The notes under the pieces were generated by a model, which made no database searches, was not told where the DNA came from, and saw only the letters and a list, made by a program, of their open reading frames with translations. Positions 34,092-43,610 of a stretch of DNA of 64,000 nt are shown here, piece by piece. The stretch comes from Vicinamibacterales bacterium (GTDB taxonomy: Bacteria > Acidobacteriota > Vicinamibacteria > Vicinamibacterales > UBA823): the NCBI GenBank assembly GCA_036012125.1, contig DASCOS010000034.1, positions 1 to 64,000 on the forward strand, read 5' to 3'. How positions within the stretch are numbered: the first letter of the stretch is position 1; each line of letters opens with the position of its first letter. A program made the translations under genes and the position numbers.

Positions 34092-35411
34092 ATGACTATG
34101 CATCATTCCCAACACTGTCGGCGCACCGCACGTCAAATCGTGTGCACGTGCGTTTTCGCACTGTTACTGGCCAGTCCGTATCAAGCTGCTGGCCAAGGGG
34201 CTGACGCGGTCCGGATGATCGTTCCCGACGGCGAAGCCCAAAACTACTGGCCACGCTGGCGGGGCCCATCGGGTCAGGGGTTAGTGGAGGGAACCGGTTA
34301 TCCCGACACGTGGTCCGACACAGAGAACGTCATCTGGAGAGTGGAAGTGCCGGGTGAGGGCGCTTCCTCGCCCATTATTTGGGCCGACCAAATTTTCCTG
34401 ACCACCGCGGACGACCGCGTCGGGACGGTATCAGTGGTGAGCTTCCGCCGGTCCGATGGCGAACGACTCTGGCAAACCGAGGTACCGGACACAACCGGTG
34501 AACACATCCACCAAAAAAACACCCACGCATCGGCCACGGTCACCACGGACGGACACCTGGTCTACGCGTCGTTCGGTAGTAAAGGACTCGTCGCTATGGA
34601 TTTCGATGGGCGCCTCGTCTGGCACCGCTCATTTGGAACAATTAGCAACTATCACGGCACGGCCGGCTCTCCCCTTCTCTACAAAAACACAATCATCCTT
34701 TACCAAGACCACAGCGGCGGTTCACAGGGGGGAGCATTTGTTGCGGCTTTCGACAAACAGTCGGGAGAGCCGGTCTGGCGTACCTCCCGCCGTGCAAGCG
34801 TCGGTTGGGGCTCACCAATTGCCATCCACACTGGTGAGCGTGATGAATTAATCGTCAGCAGTCAGCGCCGCGTCCAAGCCTACAATCCAAATACTGGTGT
34901 GGAACTTTGGAATTGCGGAGGCAATCTCTTTGAAGTGATCCCAACCCCAGTCGTTGGCCACGGCATGGTGTTTTGCTCCTCTGGCCGCGCTGGTCCAACC
35001 CTCGCAATCCTGCCTGGCGGCAGTGGCGATGTTACGGCTACGCACGTGGTGTGGAAAAGTCCAAAGGGGTCCCCGTTTGTCCCCTCACCGCTTTTGTCCG
35101 GCAATCGACTCTACCTCGTGAATGACATGGCGAGCATTGTGACCTGTTTCGACGCTCGCCGCGGTGTGGTGCTCTGGCAAGGCCGCCTCGGCCGCGCCAC
35201 CCGCGAGGGCTTCTCCGCTTCACCGGTGGCCGTGGATGGAAAAGTCTTCATTACAAATGACCTTGGGGAGACGTTCGTCATACGCGATGCCTCGGAATTC
35301 GAAATACTCCACGTGAACGAACTGCACGCGAAGACCCTCGCGTCACCAGCATTGGTTGATGGACGGTGGTACTTTCGGACCAACCGTGAGCTCCTTTCGA
35401 TCGGGAACTAA
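34092..35411 (+). CDS. Exported PQQ-like (BamB-type) beta-propeller protein
   Basis: A signal peptide (TCVFALLLASPYQAAGQ) leads into a quinoprotein-like propeller. It starts YWPRWRGPSGQG, a common opening of outer-membrane-associated PQQ-like proteins, with blades such as VSFRRSDGERLWQTEV, FVAAFDKQSGEPVWRTS, VQAYNPNTGVELWNCGG and VTCFDARRGVVLWQGR. It lacks a cytochrome domain and may not bind PQQ at all. The start at 34092 is favoured over the GTG at 34083 by codon context only. The next gene begins 5 bases after the stop, so they are very likely cotranscribed and coupled. Confidence 0.8.
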   Translation: MTMHHSQHCRRTARQIVCTCVFALLLASPYQAAGQGADAVRMIVPDGEAQNYWPRWRGPSGQGLVEGTGYPDTWSDTENVIWRVEVPGEGASSPIIWADQIFLTTADDRVGTVSVVSFRRSDGERLWQTEVPDTTGEHIHQKNTHASATVTTDGHLVYASFGSKGLVAMDFDGRLVWHRSFGTISNYHGTAGSPLLYKNTIILYQDHSGGSQGGAFVAAFDKQSGEPVWRTSRRASVGWGSPIAIHTGERDELIVSSQRRVQAYNPNTGVELWNCGGNLFEVIPTPVVGHGMVFCSSGRAGPTLAILPGGSGDVTATHVVWKSPKGSPFVPSPLLSGNRLYLVNDMASIVTCFDARRGVVLWQGRLGRATREGFSASPVAVDGKVFITNDLGETFVIRDASEFEILHVNELHAKTLASPALVDGRWYFRTNRELLSIGN

Positions 35412-35416
35412 GCGTA

Positions 35417-37651
35417 GTGGTACGACGTATCACAGACCTTCTATTTAAGCCCGGTCGACTGGCCACCTTCCGGTCCTCTCTCGAGGCCACCTCTCTGCGC
35501 GAGGTCGCACTGGTTGTCGGAGCCTTCACCGTTACCGCATGTGTCGCCACCTATCCGCTGATTTTCCATCTTGGCGACACGCTCCCTAGTGACCTCGGTG
35601 ACCCACTGTTAAATACCTGGATTCTGGCATGGGATGCCGACCGCATTCGTTACGGACTCCAGGGGCTGTGGGATGCGCCAATGTTCTACCCCTACGTCAA
35701 CACCCTGGCCTACTCCGAACATCTGCTAGGCGTAGCAGTGTTCACGGCACCTATTCAATGGGTCACTGGAAACCCCATGATTGGGTATAACGCTGCGTTC
35801 CTCGCCTCGTTTGTCCTCGCCGGCAGCGGCATGTATCTGCTGACGAGTTCACTCACTGGCAGTCGCGTGGCTGGCCTCGTCGGCGGAATCGCGTTTGCGT
35901 TTCTACCCTACCGGGCTGACCAAAGTGGCCACCTCCAAGTCTTGATGTATGGGTGGATGCCCGTCGCACTCTGGGCACTCCATCGCTACTTCGCGACCGG
36001 GAAACGGCTAGCACTCACCGGCTTCGCTGTCGCCTTTCTACTCCAAGGATTTTCGAACGGTTACTTCTTTTACTTTTTCGCTGCGGCTGTACTTGTCGTT
36101 ACCACTGCCGAGTTCGCAACCCTGGTCCGGTCACGTTCTCGAGTCATCCTTGAGCTAGCCGTCGCCGCGCTTCTCATGATGGCGGTAACGATACCGGTCT
36201 TAAAAGGGTATCTCGACGCGCGCGAGACCCAACCGCTGTATCGAACTCGGGGCGAGATGGTGATGTATAGCGCGGATACCTTGTCATACTTTCACGCCTC
36301 ACCGAGACTCACCGTGTGGGGCAACGTGCTACCACCAGGCAAGCCCGAAGGGGCCCTCTTTCCCGGCTTCGGCCTGCTGGCGCTAGCTGCATTCGGTCTA
36401 GTGACCGCCTTCATGCGAACGCAACGCGGACCCCGCCTTGGGCGGGTCGCTGTCGTGTATGGCGTGGTTGGGGTAGTCGGGTTCGCGTTCTCCCTCGGTC
36501 CGGAGTTGACTCATGGTGGTACCCGTCTATTGGAAAGCACACCCTATGACTGGTTCCTTGGTGTAGTGCCAGGACTTGATGGGCTGCGCGTGCCGTCACG
36601 ATGGGCCGTCATTGTGTTCCTCGCGCTGACGGTGCTCGCCACTCTCGGCGCGCGTCGCCTCATCGATTTCTTTCCGAAACGTGTCGCCATGGCACTTTGT
36701 GCGGTCATCACCACCGTGTTCATCGTTGAAGGTGCTCACCCGGTCACCCTCGAACCGTTCATCCAACGAGCAATTCCACAAGAACGAGCCGCCTATGAGT
36801 GGCTTCGTCAACAGCCTGCAGGGGCGGCAATCGTTTTCCCTATTCAACCCCGCGACACCATCGTGAATACCATGCGCTATGTCTATCGGACCTTGGAACA
36901 TCGGCATCCCATCGTGAATGGGTATAGCGGGTTTTCGACAACGTTGGTGCAGACCCTTCAGCGGTTTCAGCGGGAATTTGATGAGTATGGCGACGTGCTT
37001 CGGGGATTGCGCAAACTCGGCGTGCGATATGTCGTCGTGCACGAGCATCGGTACCAAGACACGCCATGGATGCGGGCCGCAGACCGCTCAGCCGTGATGA
37101 CCGCGCTCCGTGCAGAATCGGACCAGCTTGTCGCGCGCCATCCGTTCGGCTCTAGTTCGGTCTTTGAGCTCCGTCCGTGGAACGAACCAACGGTCGATTC
37201 ACCGGAGGACCAAGGCCTGACACCGGTCGACCTCTCGACCCTTGAACTCACCGCGTCGCACGAATCCGATCGGCTCCAGAATGCTCTTGATGGCAACGTG
37301 GCCACCCGTTGGACCACCGACCGACCCCAAGCCGGAGACGAGTGGATTGAAGTGGTGTTCGAACATCCGACCGATGTCGCGCACGTGCGCCTCTCAATGG
37401 GTAGTAGCCTCTACGACCATCCACGGCAGCTTGTCGTCGAGGGAAGCGACGACGATGGGCAGACTTACACGGAACTCTACCGAGGGCATGGGTTTCCTGG
37501 CTTCATGCTCGGACTCGTTCATGAACCAGATTCGCTGCCGGTCGATGTTGGGCTACCGCCCAACCGGTCACGGATACTGCGATTTCAGCAAACTGGACGG
37601 ACGCCATCGTTTTACTGGTCGATTCACGACCTCCACCTCTGGACTCGCTAA
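35417..37651 (+). CDS. GT-C-like polytopic membrane protein with C-terminal discoidin-like domain
   Basis: About 12 hydrophobic segments fill residues 30-400. The early acidic loop GDTLPSDLGDPLLNTWILAW and the following FYPYVNTLAYSEHLLG are typical of lipid-carrier-dependent GT-C glycosyltransferases and their relatives. Residues ~430-600 form a soluble extracytoplasmic region. The last ~140 residues (LELTASHESDRLQNALDGNV, ATRWTT, EWIEVVFEHPTDVAHVRLSM, LVVEGSDDDGQTYTEL) are an F5/8 type C (discoidin) fold, usually a carbohydrate-binding module. It starts with GTG. It may transfer or modify a surface sugar. Coupled to the propeller gene upstream. Confidence 0.7.
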   Translation: MVRRITDLLFKPGRLATFRSSLEATSLREVALVVGAFTVTACVATYPLIFHLGDTLPSDLGDPLLNTWILAWDADRIRYGLQGLWDAPMFYPYVNTLAYSEHLLGVAVFTAPIQWVTGNPMIGYNAAFLASFVLAGSGMYLLTSSLTGSRVAGLVGGIAFAFLPYRADQSGHLQVLMYGWMPVALWALHRYFATGKRLALTGFAVAFLLQGFSNGYFFYFFAAAVLVVTTAEFATLVRSRSRVILELAVAALLMMAVTIPVLKGYLDARETQPLYRTRGEMVMYSADTLSYFHASPRLTVWGNVLPPGKPEGALFPGFGLLALAAFGLVTAFMRTQRGPRLGRVAVVYGVVGVVGFAFSLGPELTHGGTRLLESTPYDWFLGVVPGLDGLRVPSRWAVIVFLALTVLATLGARRLIDFFPKRVAMALCAVITTVFIVEGAHPVTLEPFIQRAIPQERAAYEWLRQQPAGAAIVFPIQPRDTIVNTMRYVYRTLEHRHPIVNGYSGFSTTLVQTLQRFQREFDEYGDVLRGLRKLGVRYVVVHEHRYQDTPWMRAADRSAVMTALRAESDQLVARHPFGSSSVFELRPWNEPTVDSPEDQGLTPVDLSTLELTASHESDRLQNALDGNVATRWTTDRPQAGDEWIEVVFEHPTDVAHVRLSMGSSLYDHPRQLVVEGSDDDGQTYTELYRGHGFPGFMLGLVHEPDSLPVDVGLPPNRSRILRFQQTGRTPSFYWSIHDLHLWTR

Positions 37652-37676
37652 GGGAACTTACGTAGGGCGTGCTTCA

Positions 37677-38408
37677 TTAGTCCCCGCCACGCATAGCCGA
37701 ATAATCGCAGAACTCGCAGCTGGCACTCTTGGTAGGGGGCTCATCTTGCATGAGGCACTCGTGGGCTTTAAGAATGCACCCCTCCACCCAACCATCGTTG
37801 CCCTCGTAAGAGATAACATCAATATCAAACTCTAATCGACCGTTAAAACCAGGTCGGTCCCGCTTACCGTTGCAATACACGAAGTATCCTGTTTTGGATA
37901 CGGTCAACCCATTTCCCCGTAAGAGCCACTGGTAAATCTCCATCTGCCGCTTGTAGGACTTCTGCCAAGGGGCGTCGATATTCACCCTGTCATTCTTACT
38001 CGTCGCCTTGTAATCAACCACCGCATACGTTGAATCTCCTGTTACCCACAGATCATCAATCGCGCCTGAAATTTCAAGGTTAGTTGCCGCATGGTGCACC
38101 TTGACGCCCAAAAAATTATTTCGCCACTCATCTAACTGTTCGTGCGGAGCCGGAATCGCGTCAATCCCCGCATCTTGCATGAGTGGGTGCGCTTCACCAC
38201 GTTGTCGATATCCATCAAACTCCTTCTTGAGAAGGTGGTCGACTGCCGAGTTGAGATTAAAGGGAAACCCTGGCGGCTGCTGGATACCGACTCGCCGGTC
38301 AAGGTAAAAACATCGTGGGCACCTTTTGAATTGCTCGAGCTTCGAGCGGGACAACCGATAGGTTGCTGTTCCAGACGGATCAAATAAATTCCTCGTGCGT
38401 CGGGGCAT
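37677..38408 (-). CDS. PD-(D/E)XK nuclease, Cas4/RecB-like with probable Fe-S cluster
   Basis: A 243-residue single-domain nuclease. Catalytic residues are visible: Asp118 in SGAIDDLW, Asp132-x-Lys134 in VVDYKA, and the RecB motif Gln155-xxx-Tyr159 (QMEIYQWLL). Cys30 and Cys33 (KRCPRCFYL) with Cys231 and Cys234 (CEFCDYS) could bind a [4Fe-4S] cluster, as in Cas4 and AddB. No cas gene or CRISPR array is present, so it is a stand-alone member of the PDDEXK_1 family, presumably in DNA repair or processing. GAGGAAGAT precedes ATG. Confidence 0.82.
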   Translation of the reverse strand: MPRRTRNLFDPSGTATYRLSRSKLEQFKRCPRCFYLDRRVGIQQPPGFPFNLNSAVDHLLKKEFDGYRQRGEAHPLMQDAGIDAIPAPHEQLDEWRNNFLGVKVHHAATNLEISGAIDDLWVTGDSTYAVVDYKATSKNDRVNIDAPWQKSYKRQMEIYQWLLRGNGLTVSKTGYFVYCNGKRDRPGFNGRLEFDIDVISYEGNDGWVEGCILKAHECLMQDEPPTKSASCEFCDYSAMRGGD

Positions 38409-38435
38409 ATCTTCCTCAAGCCAAGCCGACGGCCC

Positions 38436-40481
38436 CTACGGCCGCTGGGGCTGCTCGGTGTGCGCCATCGACGGCCGCGAATATCTCTCGAACCAATGCT
38501 TCAAATACGCCTGTGTCCTGAGAAAGTTCGACGGGGTACGTGACGTCCCATGCCACTCATTGTTAAAGCGCACCATCGCCGTCGGCACTTTCAACAATTT
38601 CAATGCGCTGTAGAACTGTTCGGTCTGCGGCATCGGCGTCCGGAGGTCATTCACGCCAGTCATCAGCATTGTCGGCGTCGTGACATTACCCACATAGGTC
38701 AAGGGTGACCGGCGGAGGTGCTCACTCGGGTCATCCCATGGCAGTTCCTGGAAGTTCTGATACCAGGTAGCCCCATCGGTGGTGCCTACGAAACTTACCC
38801 AATCGATCACGGGACAATTCGAGGAGGCCGCTGCAAAGCGGTCCGTATGCCCAACCACCCAGGCAGTCAACACACCGCCGCCACTACAACCGGTGACAAA
38901 GAGGTTTTGCGAATCCACGAAGCCTTTGTCGAGCAGGACATCGACCCCAGCCATTAAGTCGTCGTAATCCTTACTCGGATAGGCGTTCATGATCTCATTG
39001 CCGAAGGCACTGCCATACCCGGCACTACCCCGAGGATTCGTATACAAGACGACGTAGTCCTGCGCCGCCTGCCACTGCCATCCAAAATTGAAACCAACAC
39101 CATACATGCCATGTGGGCCGCCATGGATATGCAGTTGCATCGGGTAATCACGGCTCGAGTCGAAGTCGGGAGGAGTGATATACCACCCTTGAACCTGTAG
39201 CCCGTCCGTCGACGGATACCAGATTTCCTCGACAGTCCCCAACGCTTTCCCGGTCAGGATGTCGTCATTCACGGCGGTGAGCTGCGTAATCGCAGTCGGC
39301 GCTTCAACAGTAAACGTGACCACGTCAGGCGGCGCATAGAAACTCGTTCGCACGCCGACCGCAGTACCGTCGTCACTCAGGTCGGACACGGTCAATAGAT
39401 GTTGACCCTGCGTAACGGGGTGCACTGTACCGGCACCAGGTCCAGTTGTTGGGAGGAAGTATAAGTTGCCAGTACCTTCGGTCCGACTGCTGAGGTAGAG
39501 CCCGCTCCCATCCGGCTTCCAGATGAGATTTGACGGCTGACGGTCCCACGCCCCCGACGCGAGCCGAGGATTTGAACCATCGATGTTCATAAGATAGACC
39601 TTGCGCGTAATGTAAGTGTCGCGCGTCCAGTCATAGCCCGTGTAAGCCACCTGTTGCCCGTCCGGAGACACAACCGGAGCTTGGTCGGGCCCCCTTCGCG
39701 TCGTTAACGCTCGGATGTCACCGCTAGCTAGGTCGACCACGTAAATCTCGCTTTCCCGCCATTGATAGTCCGCGTCATCAACCCGTAATGAACTGAATAG
39801 GAGACTTCGACCATCTGGCGTCCACGCCGTACCTGAGTGATCCCATGACCCATCAGTCAACTGCCGCGCTGTACCGCCGGAAGCCGGCACCACAAAAAGA
39901 TGTCGGGAGAGGTCATCAGTGAAACCCTGCCGGTCCTGGCGATAATCGAGCCGCTCAATGACCCGCGGAGCCTTCGTCCACGTAGCTCCTTCGGGCGCCT
40001 CTGGGATGTCAATCGGCCACGTATTCGGCTCTTGGACCGTCATCGTGAACGCAATCAAGTCACCGTCGGGTGCCCAGGACAAACTGCCGGGGCCACGCTC
40101 TACTCGGGTGATCTGAGTGGTTGCGCCTTCAGCATCCATCCATCGCACAAACACCTGGGACCCCTTCGGTTCTCCCTCAGCAACAAACGCGATGCGATCC
40201 CCACTGGGCGACCATCGAGCGCCCGAGCCTTCGACCAGAAAGCGATTGCGAGACCCGTCCGTATCCATAATCCAGAGCGACGATTCGCGCCGATCGTTTA
40301 CTTTGTCAATCCATTGACGAGAGTAGATCACCTGTTGACCATCTGGCGACAGTCGAGGGTCAGATACTGACTCGTATTCGAGATAGAGGTCCAACGTCAG
40401 ACGGTTGTCTGCGTCTTGCGCCTCGGCTGAGGCGGACAACACCGTGAATACCACTACTAGTCCGAACACCGAGATTCGCAT
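38436..40481 (-). CDS. Secreted S9 prolyl-oligopeptidase-family peptidase
   Basis: A signal peptide ending ASAEAQ, a TolB/PD40-type propeller (repeated SPDG motifs, e.g. LSPDGQQVIYS, WAPDGDLIAF, VSPDGQQVAY) and a C-terminal hydrolase domain. The nucleophile is Ser533 in TGCSGGGVL, preceded by the oxyanion-side HIHGGPHGMYG motif; an Asp in GVNDLRTP and a His in NNEWHGT complete the triad. It should cleave short peptides after proline or related residues in the periplasm. GAAGGAGACGCG precedes ATG. The next gene upstream is divergent (TonB receptor). Confidence 0.9.
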   Translation of the reverse strand: MRISVFGLVVVFTVLSASAEAQDADNRLTLDLYLEYESVSDPRLSPDGQQVIYSRQWIDKVNDRRESSLWIMDTDGSRNRFLVEGSGARWSPSGDRIAFVAEGEPKGSQVFVRWMDAEGATTQITRVERGPGSLSWAPDGDLIAFTMTVQEPNTWPIDIPEAPEGATWTKAPRVIERLDYRQDRQGFTDDLSRHLFVVPASGGTARQLTDGSWDHSGTAWTPDGRSLLFSSLRVDDADYQWRESEIYVVDLASGDIRALTTRRGPDQAPVVSPDGQQVAYTGYDWTRDTYITRKVYLMNIDGSNPRLASGAWDRQPSNLIWKPDGSGLYLSSRTEGTGNLYFLPTTGPGAGTVHPVTQGQHLLTVSDLSDDGTAVGVRTSFYAPPDVVTFTVEAPTAITQLTAVNDDILTGKALGTVEEIWYPSTDGLQVQGWYITPPDFDSSRDYPMQLHIHGGPHGMYGVGFNFGWQWQAAQDYVVLYTNPRGSAGYGSAFGNEIMNAYPSKDYDDLMAGVDVLLDKGFVDSQNLFVTGCSGGGVLTAWVVGHTDRFAAASSNCPVIDWVSFVGTTDGATWYQNFQELPWDDPSEHLRRSPLTYVGNVTTPTMLMTGVNDLRTPMPQTEQFYSALKLLKVPTAMVRFNNEWHGTSRTPSNFLRTQAYLKHWFERYSRPSMAHTEQPQRP

Positions 40482-40631
40482 CGCGTCTCCTTCAGGATGG
40501 GCGTGGGTGAAGGCTCCAGCCTACACCCAAACGACCGAGAGAAAAAGTAGAGCTTCTTGCTGAAACGCCAAGAAAACATCGCCGTGAAACACGCCCGAAA
40601 TGTCTATACACTGAGCCAGAGCACCTCGAAC

Positions 40632-43097
40632 ATGCGCCGACGATTCGTTACTTGCCTACGCGGTCATTGCTTTCTCACTGCACTACTTCTGTGCCCTGGA
40701 ATCACTCTTGCCCAGGACACAGCTGCGGTTACCGGTATCGTCATCGACGGAACCACGGAGGCACCCCTCGCGAATGTTCGGATCTCAACCATGCAGGAAA
40801 CGGTCGTGACGGGGCCCGATGGACGCTTCTCAATCACGCTGACTAATGAAGAGACCACTCTCCGCTTCGAGGCCGACGGGTATCTCGAGGTGACGCTACC
40901 GGCCGAAGGCGCGAATCTCGAAGTTCTACTGTTTCGCTACACCTTCGCTGAAACGGTCAATGTGGAGGCCGATGCCGTCGAATTGGAACGGCCGTCCACT
41001 AATCCCCTGGCATCCGAGGAGGTTCTTCGGGTCGCGGGCAGTATTGACAACATCTTTCGGGCTCTGGATACGTTGCCAGGCGTCGCCGCAACGGACGATT
41101 TCACGAGTCGGCTGGCAGTGCGCGGAGGTACGCCCGATCAAAATCTGACCGTGATGGACGGGATCGAGATTCATAATCCCTACCGTCTATTCGGAATTAC
41201 CAGCGCCTTCAATCCTGAGACCGTGGAGAACTTTCAGCTGACTGCCGGGGGGTTCGGAGTCGCTTACGGAGACCGTCTCTCATCACTACTCATTGTCGAC
41301 AACCGTCGAGGGCGGCGAGACCTGCAAGGAGCCACGGCCCTTAGTATCACGGATGGAAACATCGTCCTTGAAGGCACCACGCCAATTTGGAACAACGGCA
41401 CGTGGCTTTTCAGTGCACGCCGTACCTACTATGACCTCATCCTCGACCGCATCCTCGAAAATCAGCAATTACCTGCATTCACTGACCTGCAAATGCAGAC
41501 AAGCTGGGATTTCACTCCTGGACACCGGCTTAGCCTCACGAGCCTTCGGAGCGTCGAAGACGCCGACCTCGATTTTCGGATTAACCGAGACCGTCCTGGA
41601 GAGCAGGCGGACTTCGGGTCCGATGTACGGAACGACCTCGCGTCGGTCCGTTTCGACGCGGTCCTCGGCGCCCGCAGCACCTCCACCACGATCGCGTCTT
41701 GGTACCGTAATCGCGAATTTTTCGACTTCGACGGCAGGATACGCCTGGATGCTAAGCGGTCAAACACCGCCGATGATAAGTTGGCGTTCGGTTTAAGCAC
41801 CATCATCTTTGATCGTTTGCTCTCTGTACGTGACCTATCACTTCGTCATGAACTCACAGTGCAAGCGACACCGGCCCATCTGCTCAGTGCTGGATTTGAA
41901 GTGCACCGTTTAAGGACCGGAGTCAACCAAACCATTAGCGGCGACCGGAATAGCTACGAAGCTAATGGGTCGAGTGTGGAGGGCGGGTCGGGCTTACCGG
42001 ATAGCCTGGACTCTTCGCTCACCGGAACCCGGAGCGGTTTCTGGATTCAGGAATCCTTCACGCCTTCGTCACGCGTTTCGATTGAGCCTGGATTACGACT
42101 GGATTGGAACACAGTGAATGACCGGCGGACTCTTTCACCACGTATGGCAGCAAGCTACAGCCTCAATCCTAGCACCCGTCTTCGCGCCGCGGTTGGCTTA
42201 TACACGCAGAGTCCGGGTTACGAAAAGCTCATCCAGTCAGATTATTTCATCGACCTCTCTGCAGCGCGCCAATTGAGACTCCTGTATGAAAAGGCCACAC
42301 ACGTCGTGGTTGGAATTCAAAAGAACCTCGGGAACAACTTAACCGCGCGCGTCGAGGGCTACCATAAGCGGTTTATCGATCTCCTGATCGGACGTCTTGA
42401 AACCGAAGCTCAACGACTCAGTCGCATCTCACAATACGATTTTCCTGAGAACCTGCAACAGAGCATCCCCAGGAGACCCCTCATTACAAGCGATCCCTCC
42501 AATGCCGGCGGCGGTGATGCACACGGTTTCGACATCCTACTCAATCACACGAATCCGTCTGCCCCGCTCACCGGATGGCTTTCCTATAATTGGGGTCGCG
42601 CATTTCGAAACAGCTATGGTCGACGCTACGCCTTCGAATACGACAGGCGTCACGCATTCAACGCTGTTGGACGGTATCGAATCACCTACAAATTTGAAGT
42701 GGCCGCTACCGCCAGGATCGCCAGTGGATTTCCCCACACGACCCCCACCGGACTACGAATTGCTGCTGTAGAAAACGACCTCGGCAGGCTCGTACCAGAG
42801 ACAGACCTTGCTGGAAACCAGGTGTACACGGTCGACTACGGGAACGTCAACAACCTCAATAATGACCGGCTCCCACATTACACTCGAGTTGACCTAAGGC
42901 TCACCTACCAACCCGGAGGTCTCGAGGGCCGCTGGTCACTTTATCTCGAGGTGATTAATCTGCTGAACCGCAAGAACGCAATCGTGTTGGAGCCTCGACT
43001 TCAACATGACCCCGGGTCAACGCTGCCGCGTCTAACAGAGATACCAACCGGAGGCTTCCCTCGCATCCCCACGGTAGGCTTTCGACTACATTTCTAG
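40632..43097 (+). CDS. TonB-dependent receptor with N-terminal regulatory-type domain
   Basis: A signal peptide (CFLTALLLCPGITLAQ), a CarboxypepD_reg beta-sandwich (TGIVIDGTTEAPLANVRIST ...), then the plug (DNIFRALDTLPGVAATDDFT, RLAVRGGTPDQNLTVMDGIE) and a large C-terminal barrel that ends GFRLHF, with the terminal Phe of outer-membrane proteins. The start is uncertain: upstream frame continues to a TTG at 40557, but the ATG at 40632 gives the proper leader. No TonB box is obvious between the leader and the plug. Its neighbour is an S9 peptidase gene (divergent), consistent with peptide uptake, though the substrate is unknown. Confidence 0.87.
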   Translation: MRRRFVTCLRGHCFLTALLLCPGITLAQDTAAVTGIVIDGTTEAPLANVRISTMQETVVTGPDGRFSITLTNEETTLRFEADGYLEVTLPAEGANLEVLLFRYTFAETVNVEADAVELERPSTNPLASEEVLRVAGSIDNIFRALDTLPGVAATDDFTSRLAVRGGTPDQNLTVMDGIEIHNPYRLFGITSAFNPETVENFQLTAGGFGVAYGDRLSSLLIVDNRRGRRDLQGATALSITDGNIVLEGTTPIWNNGTWLFSARRTYYDLILDRILENQQLPAFTDLQMQTSWDFTPGHRLSLTSLRSVEDADLDFRINRDRPGEQADFGSDVRNDLASVRFDAVLGARSTSTTIASWYRNREFFDFDGRIRLDAKRSNTADDKLAFGLSTIIFDRLLSVRDLSLRHELTVQATPAHLLSAGFEVHRLRTGVNQTISGDRNSYEANGSSVEGGSGLPDSLDSSLTGTRSGFWIQESFTPSSRVSIEPGLRLDWNTVNDRRTLSPRMAASYSLNPSTRLRAAVGLYTQSPGYEKLIQSDYFIDLSAARQLRLLYEKATHVVVGIQKNLGNNLTARVEGYHKRFIDLLIGRLETEAQRLSRISQYDFPENLQQSIPRRPLITSDPSNAGGGDAHGFDILLNHTNPSAPLTGWLSYNWGRAFRNSYGRRYAFEYDRRHAFNAVGRYRITYKFEVAATARIASGFPHTTPTGLRIAAVENDLGRLVPETDLAGNQVYTVDYGNVNNLNNDRLPHYTRVDLRLTYQPGGLEGRWSLYLEVINLLNRKNAIVLEPRLQHDPGSTLPRLTEIPTGGFPRIPTVGFRLHF

Positions 43098-43123
43098 CCG
43101 AACTCTACGCTCGGTTTCCTCTA

Positions 43124-43507
43124 CTACGGGGTGATGTCGCTGACGATGGACACAGATACCATCACCCGGCCCGTGGCCTGGAGTTCTTCGATCAAGGGCT
43201 GATAGCCAGCATGCGCTGACAGTGTTGCAGTGCCAGCGGCCCACGCTTCCATGCTTTCGAACTCGGTTACCACAGTCAGAAGCCCACTACTCGCTCCGCC
43301 TATCGCAGTCCGCCAAATGCGCATCTCGACCGCAGGAAGAGTTTGCTCGTAGAGCACTTTCATTTTCTTCATTCCGGCCACGTAGGCGTCGACCTCATCC
43401 GCAGCAACCTCAATTGTGTTGACCTGTGCAACGGATTGCGCGAGCGAGTCCGCTGGCAGGGCTACCAGAAAGAGTGCTGCCGCACAGAGTCCAAGGACGA
43501 TTCGCAT
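43124..43507 (-). CDS. Secreted ABM/NIPSNAP-like small protein
   Basis: A signal peptide (AAALFLVALPADSLAQ) and one ferredoxin-like alpha+beta domain of ~100 residues: VAQVNTIEVAADEVDAYVAG, then MRIWRTAIGG, LLTVVTEFESMEAWAAGT and a last helix and strand. This is the layout of the dimeric alpha/beta-barrel (ABM-like) superfamily, but exported members are less common. TTAAGGAGAATCTTT precedes ATG. Function unknown. Confidence 0.6.
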   Translation of the reverse strand: MRIVLGLCAAALFLVALPADSLAQSVAQVNTIEVAADEVDAYVAGMKKMKVLYEQTLPAVEMRIWRTAIGGASSGLLTVVTEFESMEAWAAGTATLSAHAGYQPLIEELQATGRVMVSVSIVSDITP

Positions 43508-43610
43508 AAAGATTCTCCTTAATTATGAATACGGTCAGAAATCCAGTCAGGACTGTCTATCACTCGCGTTGTTGAAAGCCACTACAACCCGTATCAGCTC
43601 ATACGCCACT

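Noticed and set aside
37677-38408. Possible CRISPR-associated Cas4
   Set aside because: No array, no other cas gene; kept as a stand-alone nuclease.
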